Shown one piece after another: positions 46,457 through 56,417 of a stretch of 64,000 nt of DNA (position 1 is the first letter of the stretch; each line of letters starts with the position of its first letter). The notes under the pieces are model-generated. The model ran no database searches and was not told the origin of the DNA. It saw only the letters and a program-made list of their open reading frames with translations. This stretch comes from Achromobacter sp. Bel (GTDB lineage: Bacteria > Pseudomonadota > Gammaproteobacteria > Burkholderiales > Burkholderiaceae_B), in the NCBI RefSeq assembly GCF_012928505.1, contig NZ_JABBJN010000011.1, positions 1 through 64,000 of the forward strand, given 5' to 3'. Both the position numbers and the translations under genes were made by a program.

Positions 46457-46537
46457 GGCTTTTCTCCGGGGCAGCAGACGCGTACCCTGTGCTAAGGAAT
46501 TGTTGTTCCTATAGTGATCTTTCATGCGACGCATAAC

Positions 46538-46551
46538 TTGATTTTGGTCAA
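46538..46551. promoter_or_regulatory. FNR-like box shared by CBS and beta-CASP genes
   Basis: TTGATTTTGGTCAA matches TTGAT-N4-ATCAA with one mismatch. Its centre at 46544.5 is nearly equidistant from the divergent starts at 46456 and 46628, so a start site 41.5 bp away on either side would leave leaders of about 45 bp for both genes. Confidence 0.7.
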
Positions 46552-46627
46552 GCAAGGGTTCTGGGCCTGTCGCGAGAGCGGGGCGGGACGTGCGAAGCTG
46601 CTGGTAATCCGAACGCCGGGAGGAAGC

Positions 46628-48028
46628 ATGTCGAAGAACTTGCGGTTGCGTTTCCTTGGGGCGGCCGGCACAGTCACCGGTTCGCGCCACCTGCTGGATG
46701 CAGATGGCCGCCTGATATTGCTGGATTGCGGCCTGTTCCAAGGCGTCAAGCCGCTGCGGCTGCGGAACTGGGCGAAGTTTCCGGTCTCACCTGCGCAGAT
46801 CGAAGCCGTCGTGCTGTCGCACGCTCACCTGGATCATTCTGGCTATCTGCCCAAGTTCGTCCGGGAAGGCTTTCGCGGGCCCATCTATTGTTCCGAGGCC
46901 ACGCTGGACCTGTGCCGGCTGTTGTTATTGGACAGCGCGCATTTGCAGGAAGCCGATGCAGATTACTTGAACCGGCACGGCATTTCCAAGCACCAACCGG
47001 CGCTGCCGCTTTATACCGTGGCCGATGCCCAGCGGGCGATCGCGGCATTGCGCCCCGTCGCTTTCGATACCGCGACGGACCTGCCGGCCGGCCTGCGGTT
47101 TGAACTGACCCGGGCGGGCCATATCCTGGGCGCCGCCATCATTGAGCTTACCTATTCGGGCGGAAAGCTGGTGTTTTCGGGCGATCTAGGCCGCTACAAC
47201 GACCCGCTGATGCCGCCGCCCGAGCGGGTCGAGGAGGCGGATTATCTGGTGATCGAGTCCACCTATGGCAATCGCCTGCACGGGACGGAAGATGTGCAAG
47301 ACGTCTTGGGCGAAATCATCGTTCGGACCGTCAAGCGGGGCGGCACCGTCGTGATTCCCTCGTTCGCAGTGGGGCGTGCCCAGTTGTTGCTGTTTCATCT
47401 GCGGCGCCTCAAACAGATGGGAACCATTCCCCGGGACCTACCGGTGTACCTGGACAGCCCGATGGCCAGCAGTGCGGTGGATCTGTATGTGCGCCACGCC
47501 GCTGACCAGCGGTTATCTCCGTCGGACGCCCGCGCCGCCTATGGCGTTGCCGTATGCGTCAGTGACGTGGAGCAGTCCAAGGCGCTTGATGCGTCGCCCA
47601 TGCCCAAGATCATCGTGTCCGCCAGCGGCATGGCAACTGGCGGCCGCGTTCTGCACCATTTGAAGCACTATGTGAGAGATCCTCGCAACACGGTGGTGTT
47701 CGCCGGCTTTCAGGCCGTGGGCACGCGTGGCGCGGCGATGCTTGACGGCGTCCGCACGGTCAAGATCCACGGGGAATACGTGCCCGTCCGGGCTGAAGTG
47801 GAAAACCTTTCCATGCTGTCGGCGCATGCGGACGCCGATGAAATACTCCGCTGGCTGCGCGGATTCTCCTCGGCTCCCAAAGAGACGTTCATCGTGCATG
47901 GCGAACCGGCCGCAGCCGACGCCTTGCGCCTGCGCATCAAAGACGAGCTCGGTTGGCGCTGTCACGCCGTTGAACAGGAAGAAACCGCGGTACTGGACGC
48001 ATCGGGAGGGGCACGCGAATCTACCTAG
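46628..48028 (+). CDS. Beta-CASP metallo-beta-lactamase-fold ribonuclease
   Basis: 466 aa. Metal motif VVLSHAHLDHSGYLP (H-x-H-x-D-H), FSGDLGRYNDPLM, IESTYGNRLH, beta-CASP region PVYLDSPMASSAVDLY, and the late motifs SASGMATGGRVLHHL, FAGFQAVGTRG and LSAHAD. This is the CPSF/YSH1-like RNA-processing family. A stable-RNA or mRNA decay role under low oxygen is inferred from the FNR-like box at 46538. Its last 8 bp overlap the end of the convergent mgtA. Confidence 0.9.
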   Translation: MSKNLRLRFLGAAGTVTGSRHLLDADGRLILLDCGLFQGVKPLRLRNWAKFPVSPAQIEAVVLSHAHLDHSGYLPKFVREGFRGPIYCSEATLDLCRLLLLDSAHLQEADADYLNRHGISKHQPALPLYTVADAQRAIAALRPVAFDTATDLPAGLRFELTRAGHILGAAIIELTYSGGKLVFSGDLGRYNDPLMPPPERVEEADYLVIESTYGNRLHGTEDVQDVLGEIIVRTVKRGGTVVIPSFAVGRAQLLLFHLRRLKQMGTIPRDLPVYLDSPMASSAVDLYVRHAADQRLSPSDARAAYGVAVCVSDVEQSKALDASPMPKIIVSASGMATGGRVLHHLKHYVRDPRNTVVFAGFQAVGTRGAAMLDGVRTVKIHGEYVPVRAEVENLSMLSAHADADEILRWLRGFSSAPKETFIVHGEPAAADALRLRIKDELGWRCHAVEQEETAVLDASGGAREST

Positions 48029-50564
48029 GAGGGATGGCCGAAAAAAACCTGAGTTTGACGGCCTGCACCACTACCAGGTAGCTGATGATCAGCGGCGCAA
48101 GCATCAAGTAGAAGGCATCGGGCGGCGGTGTAAATGAAAAGAAATCGGCCAGAGGACTGACAGGCAGCCAGAGCGCGACGGCCACGACGAGGCATGAGGC
48201 CGCGACCAGTATCGCGTTGGGACGGCTCTTGAACGGGTTCCCCCGAGTACGGATCACAAAGATGACAAGCACCTGTGTGCACAGCGATTCCACAAACCAG
48301 CACGTCTGAAACGTGGACTCGTTCGCATCGAGTACGTGCAGCAGGAGGTAGAACGTAATGAAGTCGAAAACCGAGCTTATCGGACCCACGATCAGCATGA
48401 ACTTGCGGATCGACGCGATCTCCAGCCGGCGGGGGACAGCCATGTCGCTTGAATCGACATTGTCCAGCGGAATTGGGAGCTCTGAAATGTCGTAAAGCAT
48501 GTTGTTCAGCAGTATTTGAACGGGCAGCATTGGGAGGAAGGGCAGGAAGAGCGCCGCGCCTGCCATGCTGAACATGTTGCCGAAGTTGGAACTGGTGCCC
48601 ATCATGAGGTACTTGAATACGTTCATGGAGGTGCGGCGCCCCTCCATGACGCCATCGTGCACTACGCTCAGGCTGCGCCGCAGCAGAATGACGTGTGCAG
48701 CATCCCGGGCCACGTCGGCTGCGGACTCGACTGACATCCCCACGTCGGCCGCATGCAGGGCGGGCGCGTCATTGATCCCATCGCCCAAGTAGCCGACGGT
48801 GTGCCCTAGATGCTTGCAGGCAAGCACGACGCGTTCTTTCTGGGAGGGTGTCATGCGGCAGAAGAGGGTGGTGCTTTCCACCTTGCTCCGCAACGCCGCG
48901 GCGTCCATGGATGCCAGTTCAGCGCCGGTCAGCACGCCCTTGACTGGCAGGTGCAATTGCGCGCACAGGTGGCGCGTCACCAATTCGCTGTCGCCGGAGA
49001 TGATCTTGATCTGCACACCGCTTGAGCTCAAGGCCTTCAGCGCGGCGGCGGCACCGCGTTTTGGCGGATCCATGAAGGCCGCGTAGCCATGTAGCACCAT
49101 GTTCGACTCGTCGCTGACGTCGACGGCGTTGCGCGCGTCCGGGATGGACCGCAATGCGACCGCCAGAACACGGAACCCCTCATTCTCAAGGTTGCGAAAC
49201 GTCTGCGCGGCGCGTTGGCGGGCGGTCTCGTTCAATGCTTGCGGTGCATCGCCTTGCCGTGGCGTGTAAGTAGCGCAGACACGTAGCACGTCTTCGGGCG
49301 CGCCTTTGACGATCAGTAGCCGGCCGGCGGGACCCTGCACAAGCACGGCGGCGCGACGCCGTTCAAAGTCAAAGGGCAGTTGGCCCAGGAGCGCCCAGTC
49401 GCTGCACGTGGCACCTTCGACTGACAGCACCGCATCATCCAGGGCGGTCTTTGCGCCGCTTGCGAAGCGGCTGTTGACGTACATTAGCGCGGCAACGGCC
49501 GGGCTGAGGCCCCCTTCAGGGTCTATCGTGCGATCGAGGCGGATTTTCGCTTCGGTCAGCGTGCCGGTTTTGTCGGAACAGAAGATGTCCATGGTGCCCA
49601 GATTCTGGATTGCCGACAACTGCTTGACGATGACATGCTTGCGCGCCAGGCGCATGGCTCCCCGGGCCAGCGTGACGGAAACAATCATCGGCAGAAGCTC
49701 CGGAGTGAGGCCGACGGCAAGGGCGACGGCGAACATGAAGGACTCCAGCCAGGGACGATGGAATAAGGCGTTGATCAGTAAGACGAACAAGACCAGAAAT
49801 AGGGTCAGGCGCATGATGAACATGCCGAATCCCTGTATATCCATATAGACCGCTGTGGGTTTTTCGCGTTTGGCGATATCGGTGCCGATCTGACCGAGTT
49901 CAGTATGGGAGCCCGTCATAACGGCAATGGCGATTGCACTGCCGCTATGGACGGCGGAGCCGGCGAATACCGCGTTCGGGGCGTCCATTGCCGTCTGCCC
50001 GGGGTTAGGGATGACGCCGGAGCGCTTCTCCACAGGGAAGGACTCTCCGGTCAGCGGCGCCTGGTTGACCAGCAGATTGTCCGCCGTCAGGAGTCTGGCG
50101 TCGGCCGCGACAATGTCACCTGCGCGTAGCTGCAGCAGATCGCCAGGAACGACTTGCGCGGCAGCGATGCGGATCGGCTGACTGTCTCGCACCACCGTCG
50201 TCCAATGCGCCAGCGACTGTTTCAGCCGCTGCGCGGCGGCTGCGCTTCGGGCCTCCTGATACGCGTCCAGCATGACGCTGATCAGGATGATGCTTCCAAT
50301 AATGACGAAGTTGGCGATTTCCCCAAGGAAGGCCGATATGGCGCCCGCGATCAGGAGGATGAGTACGAGCGGGTTGGCGAAGCGGCGCAATAGCGCCATC
50401 ACCCCGAGCCGCACGGAGGCAAGCAATGACAGGGGAGGCTGTGGAGGTTCCTGACGCAGTGCTGCGGCCTCGGCACTCAGGCCTGCGCGCGTGCAGCCCA
50501 ACCGAGTCAGGAGCGTGTTGTCGTCCTGTTCCCACCAGCGGGGGCTGTCGTTTGGGGCTTGCAT
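48021..50564 (-). CDS. mgtA: Mg2+-importing P-type ATPase (MgtA family)
   Basis: 847 aa. N-terminal cytoplasmic part, membrane pairs, actuator loop NQAPLTGESFPVEK, phosphorylation site FCSDKTGTLTEAKI, nucleotide-binding KGAPEDVLRVC, hinge GYLGDGINDAPALHAADVGMSV, and C-terminal membrane segments. Mg2+ rather than Ca2+ type is supported by AVGLTPELLPMIVS and SNFGNMFSMAG. It starts 16 bp after the stress-protein stop, so it probably shares that promoter. No recognisable Mg2+-sensing leader is seen. Confidence 0.93.
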   Translation of the reverse strand: MQAPNDSPRWWEQDDNTLLTRLGCTRAGLSAEAAALRQEPPQPPLSLLASVRLGVMALLRRFANPLVLILLIAGAISAFLGEIANFVIIGSIILISVMLDAYQEARSAAAAQRLKQSLAHWTTVVRDSQPIRIAAAQVVPGDLLQLRAGDIVAADARLLTADNLLVNQAPLTGESFPVEKRSGVIPNPGQTAMDAPNAVFAGSAVHSGSAIAIAVMTGSHTELGQIGTDIAKREKPTAVYMDIQGFGMFIMRLTLFLVLFVLLINALFHRPWLESFMFAVALAVGLTPELLPMIVSVTLARGAMRLARKHVIVKQLSAIQNLGTMDIFCSDKTGTLTEAKIRLDRTIDPEGGLSPAVAALMYVNSRFASGAKTALDDAVLSVEGATCSDWALLGQLPFDFERRRAAVLVQGPAGRLLIVKGAPEDVLRVCATYTPRQGDAPQALNETARQRAAQTFRNLENEGFRVLAVALRSIPDARNAVDVSDESNMVLHGYAAFMDPPKRGAAAALKALSSSGVQIKIISGDSELVTRHLCAQLHLPVKGVLTGAELASMDAAALRSKVESTTLFCRMTPSQKERVVLACKHLGHTVGYLGDGINDAPALHAADVGMSVESAADVARDAAHVILLRRSLSVVHDGVMEGRRTSMNVFKYLMMGTSSNFGNMFSMAGAALFLPFLPMLPVQILLNNMLYDISELPIPLDNVDSSDMAVPRRLEIASIRKFMLIVGPISSVFDFITFYLLLHVLDANESTFQTCWFVESLCTQVLVIFVIRTRGNPFKSRPNAILVAASCLVVAVALWLPVSPLADFFSFTPPPDAFYLMLAPLIISYLVVVQAVKLRFFSAIPPR

Positions 50565-50580
50565 CGCATGTCGGACGCGG

Positions 50581-51039
50581 TCACGACGTGCCGTCTGGCG
50601 CGCGCACCAGCAGCACGGGAACCGTTGCGGTTCGCAGGATGCCCTCAGCGCTGCTGCCCAGTACCATGCGGCGCACCCCGCGGCGGCCGTGCGTGCCGAT
50701 GACGATTAGGTCCGCTCGCCAATTGATGGCTTCGTCCACGACGCGCTGCTGAACGGTCTTCGCCAGATTTTCATAGAGGACCGTGTCGACTGGGAGTCCT
50801 TGTGCTTGTACCGCGGCCTGCGCCTTCGCCAAGAGTTCGGCGCCGTTTCGCTGCAGCAAGTCCAGCAATTCCCCTGCGTAATAGCCGTAGGAGTCGGCGG
50901 CCAGGGCAAACGACATTTCGTCGATCACATGGATCAGGCGCAGGCTGGCGTGAGTAATGGTTGCCAAGCGCATCGCCTCTTTCAAGCCAAGTTCTGAGGT
51001 CGGACTTCCATCAATGGGCACAAGAATGCGTTCATACAT
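50581..51039 (-). CDS. Universal stress protein (UspA family), copy 1
   Basis: 152 aa, single Usp domain: MYERILVPIDGSPTSELGLKEA at the start and the ATP-binding G-x2-G-x9-G-S in GTHGRRGVRRMVLGSS. It closely resembles copy 5 at 58726 (shared ILVPIDGS, SLRLIHVIDE, VLVRAP-type ends), suggesting a duplication. An FNR-like box lies 56 bp upstream, overlapping the end of the phosphoketolase gene. Confidence 0.92.
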   Translation of the reverse strand: MYERILVPIDGSPTSELGLKEAMRLATITHASLRLIHVIDEMSFALAADSYGYYAGELLDLLQRNGAELLAKAQAAVQAQGLPVDTVLYENLAKTVQQRVVDEAINWRADLIVIGTHGRRGVRRMVLGSSAEGILRTATVPVLLVRAPDGTS

Positions 51040-51094
51040 GGCGAATCTCCAGGCGGGGGAGATATCGAGTATCGGCCCACCGCGGGACGCGACA

Positions 51095-51108
51095 TTGACA
51101 GAGATCAA
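51095..51108. promoter_or_regulatory. FNR-like box upstream of usp copy 1
   Basis: TTGACAGAGATCAA, one mismatch to TTGAT-N4-ATCAA. Its last four bases lie inside the end of the phosphoketolase gene (stop codon at 51105-51107 on the minus strand). A start site 41.5 bp away would fall at about 51060, 21 bp before the usp ATG. Confidence 0.65.
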
Positions 51109-53489
51109 TGTCGCAGCGGGCTTGCCGCCGGCCACTGCCAGCTCCGAATGTCTTCCGGGTCGATACCTTCCGCCCGCGCATGGGACAGAGCCTGGGTTTG
51201 CCGCGCCAACAGGGATTGCATAGGTTCCGCCGTGCAGGTGCGAAGACGTGGAACTCGCTTGAACACATCCATCGCGAGGCTGTAGCGGTCGATGCCATTC
51301 AGGATTGCTAGCTCAAATGGCGTATTGACGTCGCCTTGCTCCCGGTAGCCGTGCACATGGAAATTGGCGTGATTGCGGCGTCGGTAGCAGAGTTTGTGTA
51401 TCAGGGCCGGATAGGCGTGAAAGTTGAAGATGACGGGCTTGTCCAGCGTGAATAGGTGGTCGAATGCGTCGTCTGTCAACCCGTGCGGGTGATGATGATC
51501 GGACATCAGCGTGAACAGGTCCACCACGTTGACGAAGCGAATTTTCAACCCTTTGATCATCTCCTTGAGCATCGCCACGGCCGCCAGCGCTTCCTGGGTT
51601 GGAACATCCCCTGCGCACGCGATGACGACATCAGGTTCGTGAGGCACGAACGTGCTGGCCCATTCCCAGACACCGATGCCTGCTTGGCAATGACGTATGG
51701 CGTCGGGCCCGTCCAGATAGGTCAGGTGCGGCTGCTTGTCAGCCACGATGACGTTGATGTAGTCGACCGAACGCAGGCAATGATCCGTCACGCTCAACAG
51801 GCAATTCGCGTCTGGTGGCAGGTAGATTCGGACGACATCGGGACTTTTGTTGGCCACGATGTCCAGAAAGCCGGGATCCTGATGGCTGAATCCATTGTGG
51901 TCTTGCCGCCAGACCAGCGAGGTGATCAGCAGGTTTAGCGACGGCACGGGCGTGCGCCAGTCTACTAGGTGCTTTGCCTTATCCAGCCATTTGGCATGTT
52001 GGTTGAACATCGAGTCAATGACGTGGGCGAATGCTTCATAGGTGGAGAGCAGGCCATGCCTGCCCGTCAGCAGATAGCCTTCCAGCCAGCCTTCCAACGT
52101 TTGTTCGCTCAAAATTTCCATGACCCGGCCCGCAGGCGACAGGTTGCCGCCGTCCGCATCGCTGTCCAGCACTTGCGCCATCCAGGTCTTGCCCGAGGCG
52201 TCATAGATCGCGGACAACCGGTTGCTGGCGGTTTCATCAGGCCCGAACACGCGGAACCGGTCCAAGTTCCTGCGCATCACTTCGCGCAGGTATTCCCCAA
52301 GAATTTGCGTCGCCTGCGCGCTTTGCACGCCAGGCTGCGGCACGGCGATCTGTTGCCCGGCGATGTCGGGAAGGTCGAGCGGCTGGCGCAAGTCTCCGCC
52401 ATTGGCGTGGGGATTCGCGCTGATACGCCGGTTGCTCTCTGGCGCCAAGGCGCGCAATTCGGGGATCAACCGCCCCGTCGCATCAAACAGTTTTCCGGGC
52501 TGATAACTGTTCAGCCACTCTGCCAGGACATGCAGTTCGTCAGCGCGGCCCACGGGGTCGGAAACCGGTATCTGGTGCGCCCGCCACGAATCTTCTATCG
52601 CGTGGCCATGTACCCGCTGAGGGCCTGTCCAGCCTTTTGGCGTGCGCAGCACGATCATTGGCCAGCGCGGCCGCGCATTGCGGCCATGCGTGCGCGCCTG
52701 CGCCTGGATCGCCCTGATATCCGCCAGGCACTGGTCGAGCGCACGCGCCATCTTGCGATGCATCGCGGGCGGGTCGGACCCCTCGATGAAAGTCGGTCGA
52801 TATCCGCAGCCTTCGAAAAGCGCAAGTAGCTCAGCATGCGGGATCCGCGCCAGAATGGCCGGGTTCGCGATCTTGTATCCATTCAGATGCAGGATGGGAA
52901 GCACCACGCCGTCTCGCGCAGGATTCAGGAACTTGTTTGAATGCCAGGAGGCGGCAAGCGCTCCGGTTTCGGCCTCGCCGTCGCCGATCATCGCGGCCAC
53001 GATCAGGTCGGGATTGTCGAACGCGGCGCCGAACGCGTGCGACAGGCTGTAGCCTAGCTCGCCACCCTCGTGGATTGAGCCGGGGGTATGGGCAGAGCAG
53101 TGGGAGCCGACGCCCCCCGGCGCTGAGAACTTCTGGAACAACCGAAGCATCCCGGCCTCGTCCTGCGAACATTCCGGATATCTTTCCGAATAGTGTCCAT
53201 CCAGGTAAGCATGCGCTAGCACGGCCGCCGCGCCATGCCCAGGACCGCAGACGTACATCAGATTGAGGTCGTGCTCGACAATGAGCCGGTTCAGGTGCGT
53301 GAGCGTAAAGGACTGCCCCGGGCAGGTACCCCAATGGCCCAGGATGCGGCGCTTGATGTGATCGGCGTGCAGCGGTCTTGTCAACAACGCGTTGTCACGC
53401 AGATAAAGCATGCCGGCACACAGGTAATTGCTCGCCTGCCAGTATGCGTGGATGCGGTTCAACTGGGCGTTCGACGGTACGGAAGTCAT
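51105..53489 (-). CDS. xfp: Xylulose-5-phosphate/fructose-6-phosphate phosphoketolase
   Basis: 794 aa, the usual length. Thiamine-diphosphate enzyme with [65 protein letters not shown] in parts, [11 protein letters not shown], and [16 protein letters not shown] near the C-terminus. It splits sugar phosphates to acetyl phosphate and erythrose-4-P or glyceraldehyde-3-P, giving ATP through acetate kinase when respiration is limited. Its start overlaps the stop of the L,D-transpeptidase gene by four bases. Confidence 0.95.
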   Translation of the reverse strand: MTSVPSNAQLNRIHAYWQASNYLCAGMLYLRDNALLTRPLHADHIKRRILGHWGTCPGQSFTLTHLNRLIVEHDLNLMYVCGPGHGAAAVLAHAYLDGHYSERYPECSQDEAGMLRLFQKFSAPGGVGSHCSAHTPGSIHEGGELGYSLSHAFGAAFDNPDLIVAAMIGDGEAETGALAASWHSNKFLNPARDGVVLPILHLNGYKIANPAILARIPHAELLALFEGCGYRPTFIEGSDPPAMHRKMARALDQCLADIRAIQAQARTHGRNARPRWPMIVLRTPKGWTGPQRVHGHAIEDSWRAHQIPVSDPVGRADELHVLAEWLNSYQPGKLFDATGRLIPELRALAPESNRRISANPHANGGDLRQPLDLPDIAGQQIAVPQPGVQSAQATQILGEYLREVMRRNLDRFRVFGPDETASNRLSAIYDASGKTWMAQVLDSDADGGNLSPAGRVMEILSEQTLEGWLEGYLLTGRHGLLSTYEAFAHVIDSMFNQHAKWLDKAKHLVDWRTPVPSLNLLITSLVWRQDHNGFSHQDPGFLDIVANKSPDVVRIYLPPDANCLLSVTDHCLRSVDYINVIVADKQPHLTYLDGPDAIRHCQAGIGVWEWASTFVPHEPDVVIACAGDVPTQEALAAVAMLKEMIKGLKIRFVNVVDLFTLMSDHHHPHGLTDDAFDHLFTLDKPVIFNFHAYPALIHKLCYRRRNHANFHVHGYREQGDVNTPFELAILNGIDRYSLAMDVFKRVPRLRTCTAEPMQSLLARQTQALSHARAEGIDPEDIRSWQWPAASPLRH

Positions 53490-54322
53490 GGCGTTCCCTT
53501 GACGGCGCTAGGGGCCGGCGACCAAGCGGGGCGCGTATCGCGCAGGGTTTCAACGACGATTAGGTAACGTCCCGCGCCATAGACGGGCGTCCGATCTCGC
53601 CGCAGCACCCAAGGCGTGGACACGAGGTCGGCGGCGAGCTCATAGTCCGCATCCAGCAGGCCCAGCCGGTCGATCAACTGGTTGAGCGTTGCCGGGATGC
53701 GGATGCATCCTTTGGACTGCGGAGTGCCCAGCCTGGTCTCTAACTGATAAGGGTCCGTCGCATGCATTTGCAACCGCATCGTGCTCACGCCCTCCTTGGT
53801 CCAGCCCTGGCGGGCCTGTTGCCAGCCAAAGTCGTAGACCCGCATGCCCTTGGCGCCATACCCCAGGATGCCGTTGGCGTTTTTCGTCCCTTCGGCACGG
53901 AAATCAGGGTTGTTCAAGTTATGCGCAAATACGCCCATCGGCGTTTCGAAATGGTCGAACCGGCCAATCCGGCCCGTGGACACTGGGGCTGCACCGATGT
54001 AAAGCGACGGAGCGCCGAGGCGCATCCAGAAGAGCATTGCCGCCTGGACTTTCACATGACGATCCACCACGAGGACGTATTGGGGGCCCAACAAGATAAT
54101 GCCAGCAGCTTGTAGTGCTTGCAGGGCCAGGTTTGCATATCGCTCCCGCTCGTCGTCGGGCAGGACCAGCGCGGGAGAGACCTCCTGGCGGAAGGCGCGT
54201 GCGACCTCATCGGGCGGGACCTGCGCCCACGTCGGCCCCGGGCAAGCCAGGGGCGCGACGGCAATTGCGCCCGCCATCATCCAAGTATGCGTGGCACGGA
54301 GGACGTCATTACGTCGAATCAT
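53486..54322 (-). CDS. L,D-transpeptidase (YkuD domain)
   Basis: 278 aa. A signal peptide or anchor ([20 protein letters not shown], ending near residue 34) is followed by the YkuD domain, whose catalytic motif is seen as MHATDPYQL...[12 protein letters not shown] (His, then S-x-G-C-x-R). Such enzymes form 3-3 crosslinks in peptidoglycan or attach outer-membrane proteins. Its stop overlaps the phosphoketolase start. The gene begins 10 bp after usp copy 2. Confidence 0.9.
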   Translation of the reverse strand: MIRRNDVLRATHTWMMAGAIAVAPLACPGPTWAQVPPDEVARAFRQEVSPALVLPDDERERYANLALQALQAAGIILLGPQYVLVVDRHVKVQAAMLFWMRLGAPSLYIGAAPVSTGRIGRFDHFETPMGVFAHNLNNPDFRAEGTKNANGILGYGAKGMRVYDFGWQQARQGWTKEGVSTMRLQMHATDPYQLETRLGTPQSKGCIRIPATLNQLIDRLGLLDADYELAADLVSTPWVLRRDRTPVYGAGRYLIVVETLRDTRPAWSPAPSAVKGTP

Positions 54323-54332
54323 GGGCCTTGGC

Positions 54333-54758
54333 TTAATTGATCAGGACGACGGGGATATGGCTGATGTGCAGCACTTTCAACGCGACCGATCCCAACAACA
54401 AGCTTCCCGCCGCCCCCAGGCCACGCGAGCCCATGACAATGTGGTCGCATTGATGCGCGGTAGCGTATGTCTTGATTGATTCGGCAATGGGGCCAACCTG
54501 AAGCGCTTCTTGATACATGACCCCCGCCTTGTCCAGCGCCGCCTTCGCGTCTCCAAGCGCCGTCTTGGCCTCGTCATCGTAGTAGTCCTGAATCATCTCC
54601 TGGGAGATAAACGCGAGTACCGTCCCCGACACGATGGGTGATTGCACGTTAAGCAGATGAAGTGTGCACGGGCCATTTTCCCGGACATGGTCGATCATGT
54701 AGCGCACGGCGCGCAACGAATTGGCAGATCCATCTATGGGAATCAGGACGTTTTTCAC
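54333..54758 (-). CDS. Universal stress protein (UspA family), copy 2
   Basis: 141 aa. Starts at GTG 54758, preceded by AGGAGG. KNVLIPIDGSANSLRAVRY at the N-terminus and ATP-binding GSRGLGAAGSLLLGS at the C-terminus; this half resembles UspA of enterobacteria more than the other copies. First gene of a probable operon usp-ldt-xfp. An FNR-like box is 86 bp upstream. Confidence 0.92.
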   Translation of the reverse strand: MKNVLIPIDGSANSLRAVRYMIDHVRENGPCTLHLLNVQSPIVSGTVLAFISQEMIQDYYDDEAKTALGDAKAALDKAGVMYQEALQVGPIAESIKTYATAHQCDHIVMGSRGLGAAGSLLLGSVALKVLHISHIPVVLIN

Positions 54759-54843
54759 GATGCCTCCTGGGCGCTTAGGTGGCCTTTATCAGAAGGCCGT
54801 TACGAGTTTGAACTCCATCATGGCACTGCGGCGTTTGATTCAA

Positions 54844-54857
54844 TTGACGGCGGTCAA
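54844..54857. promoter_or_regulatory. FNR-like box upstream of usp copy 2
   Basis: TTGACGGCGGTCAA, the fully symmetric TTGAC-N4-GTCAA variant of the FNR site. A start site 41.5 bp away on the minus strand would be near 54809, giving a leader of about 50 bp before the GTG at 54758. Confidence 0.6.
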
Positions 54858-54912
54858 CTTCATTGAAGGAAAGCAGAATTGCGGCCGGGCGACGTTCGTC
54901 CCCATTTTTGGA

Positions 54913-54926
54913 TTGACAAAGGTCAA
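54913..54926. promoter_or_regulatory. FNR-like box upstream of hsp20
   Basis: TTGACAAAGGTCAA, the symmetric variant of the FNR site, 69 bp from the neighbouring box on a start-to-start basis. A plus-strand start site would be near 54961, about 41 bp before the ATG at 55002, with a GATATG hexamer at 54951 in the -10 position. Confidence 0.65.
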
Positions 54927-55001
54927 CATGTGGCGAGCCTGACAGAGCAGGATATGACTCAAGGTGGGCGGTGGCCTACCGTTCTAGCAAAGGAGATAGC
55001 T

Positions 55002-55427
55002 ATGTCGCGGTTGAGTCAATACAGTCCGTTTGCGTCCGACCCGTTCTCGGATGTCTTTCAGGCATTCCTCAGGCCGGTTCGCCAGCAAGCCGACGAACAG
55101 AATCCCCGGATGGACATCGATATCACCGAGGTCGGCGACAAGTACGTGTTGAAAGCGGAGGTCCCTGGGATCGAGAAGAAGGACATCTCGGTACAGATCG
55201 ACGGCAATACCGTCATGATCTCTGCTAACAAGGAAAGGAGCAGCGAGGTAAAGGAAGCGGGCAACGTGGTGCGTCAGGAACGGTTCTGGGGACAAGTCCA
55301 ACGCTCGGTGACGCTGGCCAGCCCGATAGACCAGGCCAACGCCAAAGCCGTATGCGAGAACGGCGTACTCGTCTTGACACTTCCCAAAGCACAAGGCAAT
55401 CAGAACAAGACCGTGCAGATCGAATGA
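55002..55427 (+). CDS. Small heat-shock protein (Hsp20/alpha-crystallin)
   Basis: 141 aa. Alpha-crystallin domain: MDIDITEVGDKYVLKAEVPG, KKDISVQIDGNTVMISA, and VCENGVLVLTLPK (the A-x-x-x-N-G-V-L motif). ATP-independent holdase that keeps unfolding proteins soluble. AAGGAG precedes the ATG. Divergent from usp copy 2, with one FNR-like box for each gene in the gap. Confidence 0.93.
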   Translation: MSRLSQYSPFASDPFSDVFQAFLRPVRQQADEQNPRMDIDITEVGDKYVLKAEVPGIEKKDISVQIDGNTVMISANKERSSEVKEAGNVVRQERFWGQVQRSVTLASPIDQANAKAVCENGVLVLTLPKAQGNQNKTVQIE

Positions 55428-55524
55428 ACTCCACACCTTCGCTAATCTGGCGTGGCACGAGATGCGATGGCTGCCGTGCGAGGCCTGCCGTCCGTGATCG
55501 TTCCGTCACTCCGTGGAGGTAGCT

Positions 55525-56361
55525 ATGTTTCGCCGTATTGCAGTCCATTTGGATCACGGCGTTGATTGCCCGCGCCGGATTGAGTTTTGCTTGCACATCG
55601 CGAAGGCGCATGATGCGCATCTGACAGGCATATTCACCAGCTACGTCTCGCCGGGATATTTCTCCGACGAAGCGGGTCTATGGGCCCGAACCACGGAGGG
55701 GGCGATGGAGATCACTACGAAAAAAAGGTCCGCACTGCAGCAAGCCTTCAGTGAGGCGGCCCGACGCGCAGGCGTGACGGAATCATGGCGGCAAGGCGAG
55801 GGTTCACCAGCGGAGTGTGTGTCTAGACATGCACGCTATTCGGACGTGCTCGTCATCGGCCAGCAGAATGCCTACGATCTACAGGCAGCGACGGGTAACG
55901 ATTTTGTGGAACAGACTTTGCTTTTCGTCGGTCGGCCGGTCATCGTATTGCCGACTGCAGGGATGTTCGAGACTCTTGGGACGCGAGTGCTGTACTGCTG
56001 GAACGGTGGGCGCGAAGCGGCGCGAGCGATTGCCGATGCGGCGCCGCTCCTGCGCCATGCAGATAGCCTACGCGTCTTGACGATGGATGAAGCAGCCGAC
56101 TCAAGAATCGAGATCGAAACCCTATACGAGGATCTTGCGGTCTATTGCACTTGCCACGGATTCCCCGAACCGGAGCATGAAACGCGCGGCACGCGCGACA
56201 TTGATGTCGGCGATGCTATTTTGAGTTCGGCGGCGGATTTTGGCGCTGACCTTATTGTCATGGGAGCATATGGCCACACTCGAATGCGCGAACTGGTCAT
56301 GGGCGGTGCCACTCGCTCATTGCTCAAAGCGATGACCGTGCCCGTGCTGTTCTCTCACTAA
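55525..56361 (+). CDS. Tandem universal stress protein, copy 3
   Basis: 278 aa: two Usp-like halves. The second half has the ATP motif GAYGHTRMRELVMGGAT, while the first has no glycine motif (IGQQNAYDLQAATG in its place), so probably only one half binds nucleotide. GGAGGTAGCT precedes the ATG at 55525. It follows hsp20 by 97 bp and may be read from the same promoter. Confidence 0.88.
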   Translation: MFRRIAVHLDHGVDCPRRIEFCLHIAKAHDAHLTGIFTSYVSPGYFSDEAGLWARTTEGAMEITTKKRSALQQAFSEAARRAGVTESWRQGEGSPAECVSRHARYSDVLVIGQQNAYDLQAATGNDFVEQTLLFVGRPVIVLPTAGMFETLGTRVLYCWNGGREAARAIADAAPLLRHADSLRVLTMDEAADSRIEIETLYEDLAVYCTCHGFPEPEHETRGTRDIDVGDAILSSAADFGADLIVMGAYGHTRMRELVMGGATRSLLKAMTVPVLFSH

Positions 56362-56417
56362 CTGCGCAGTCTGGGCGCTCGCGGGAAGGGCGGTTGCGCT
56401 GCACAATCGGGGGCAAG

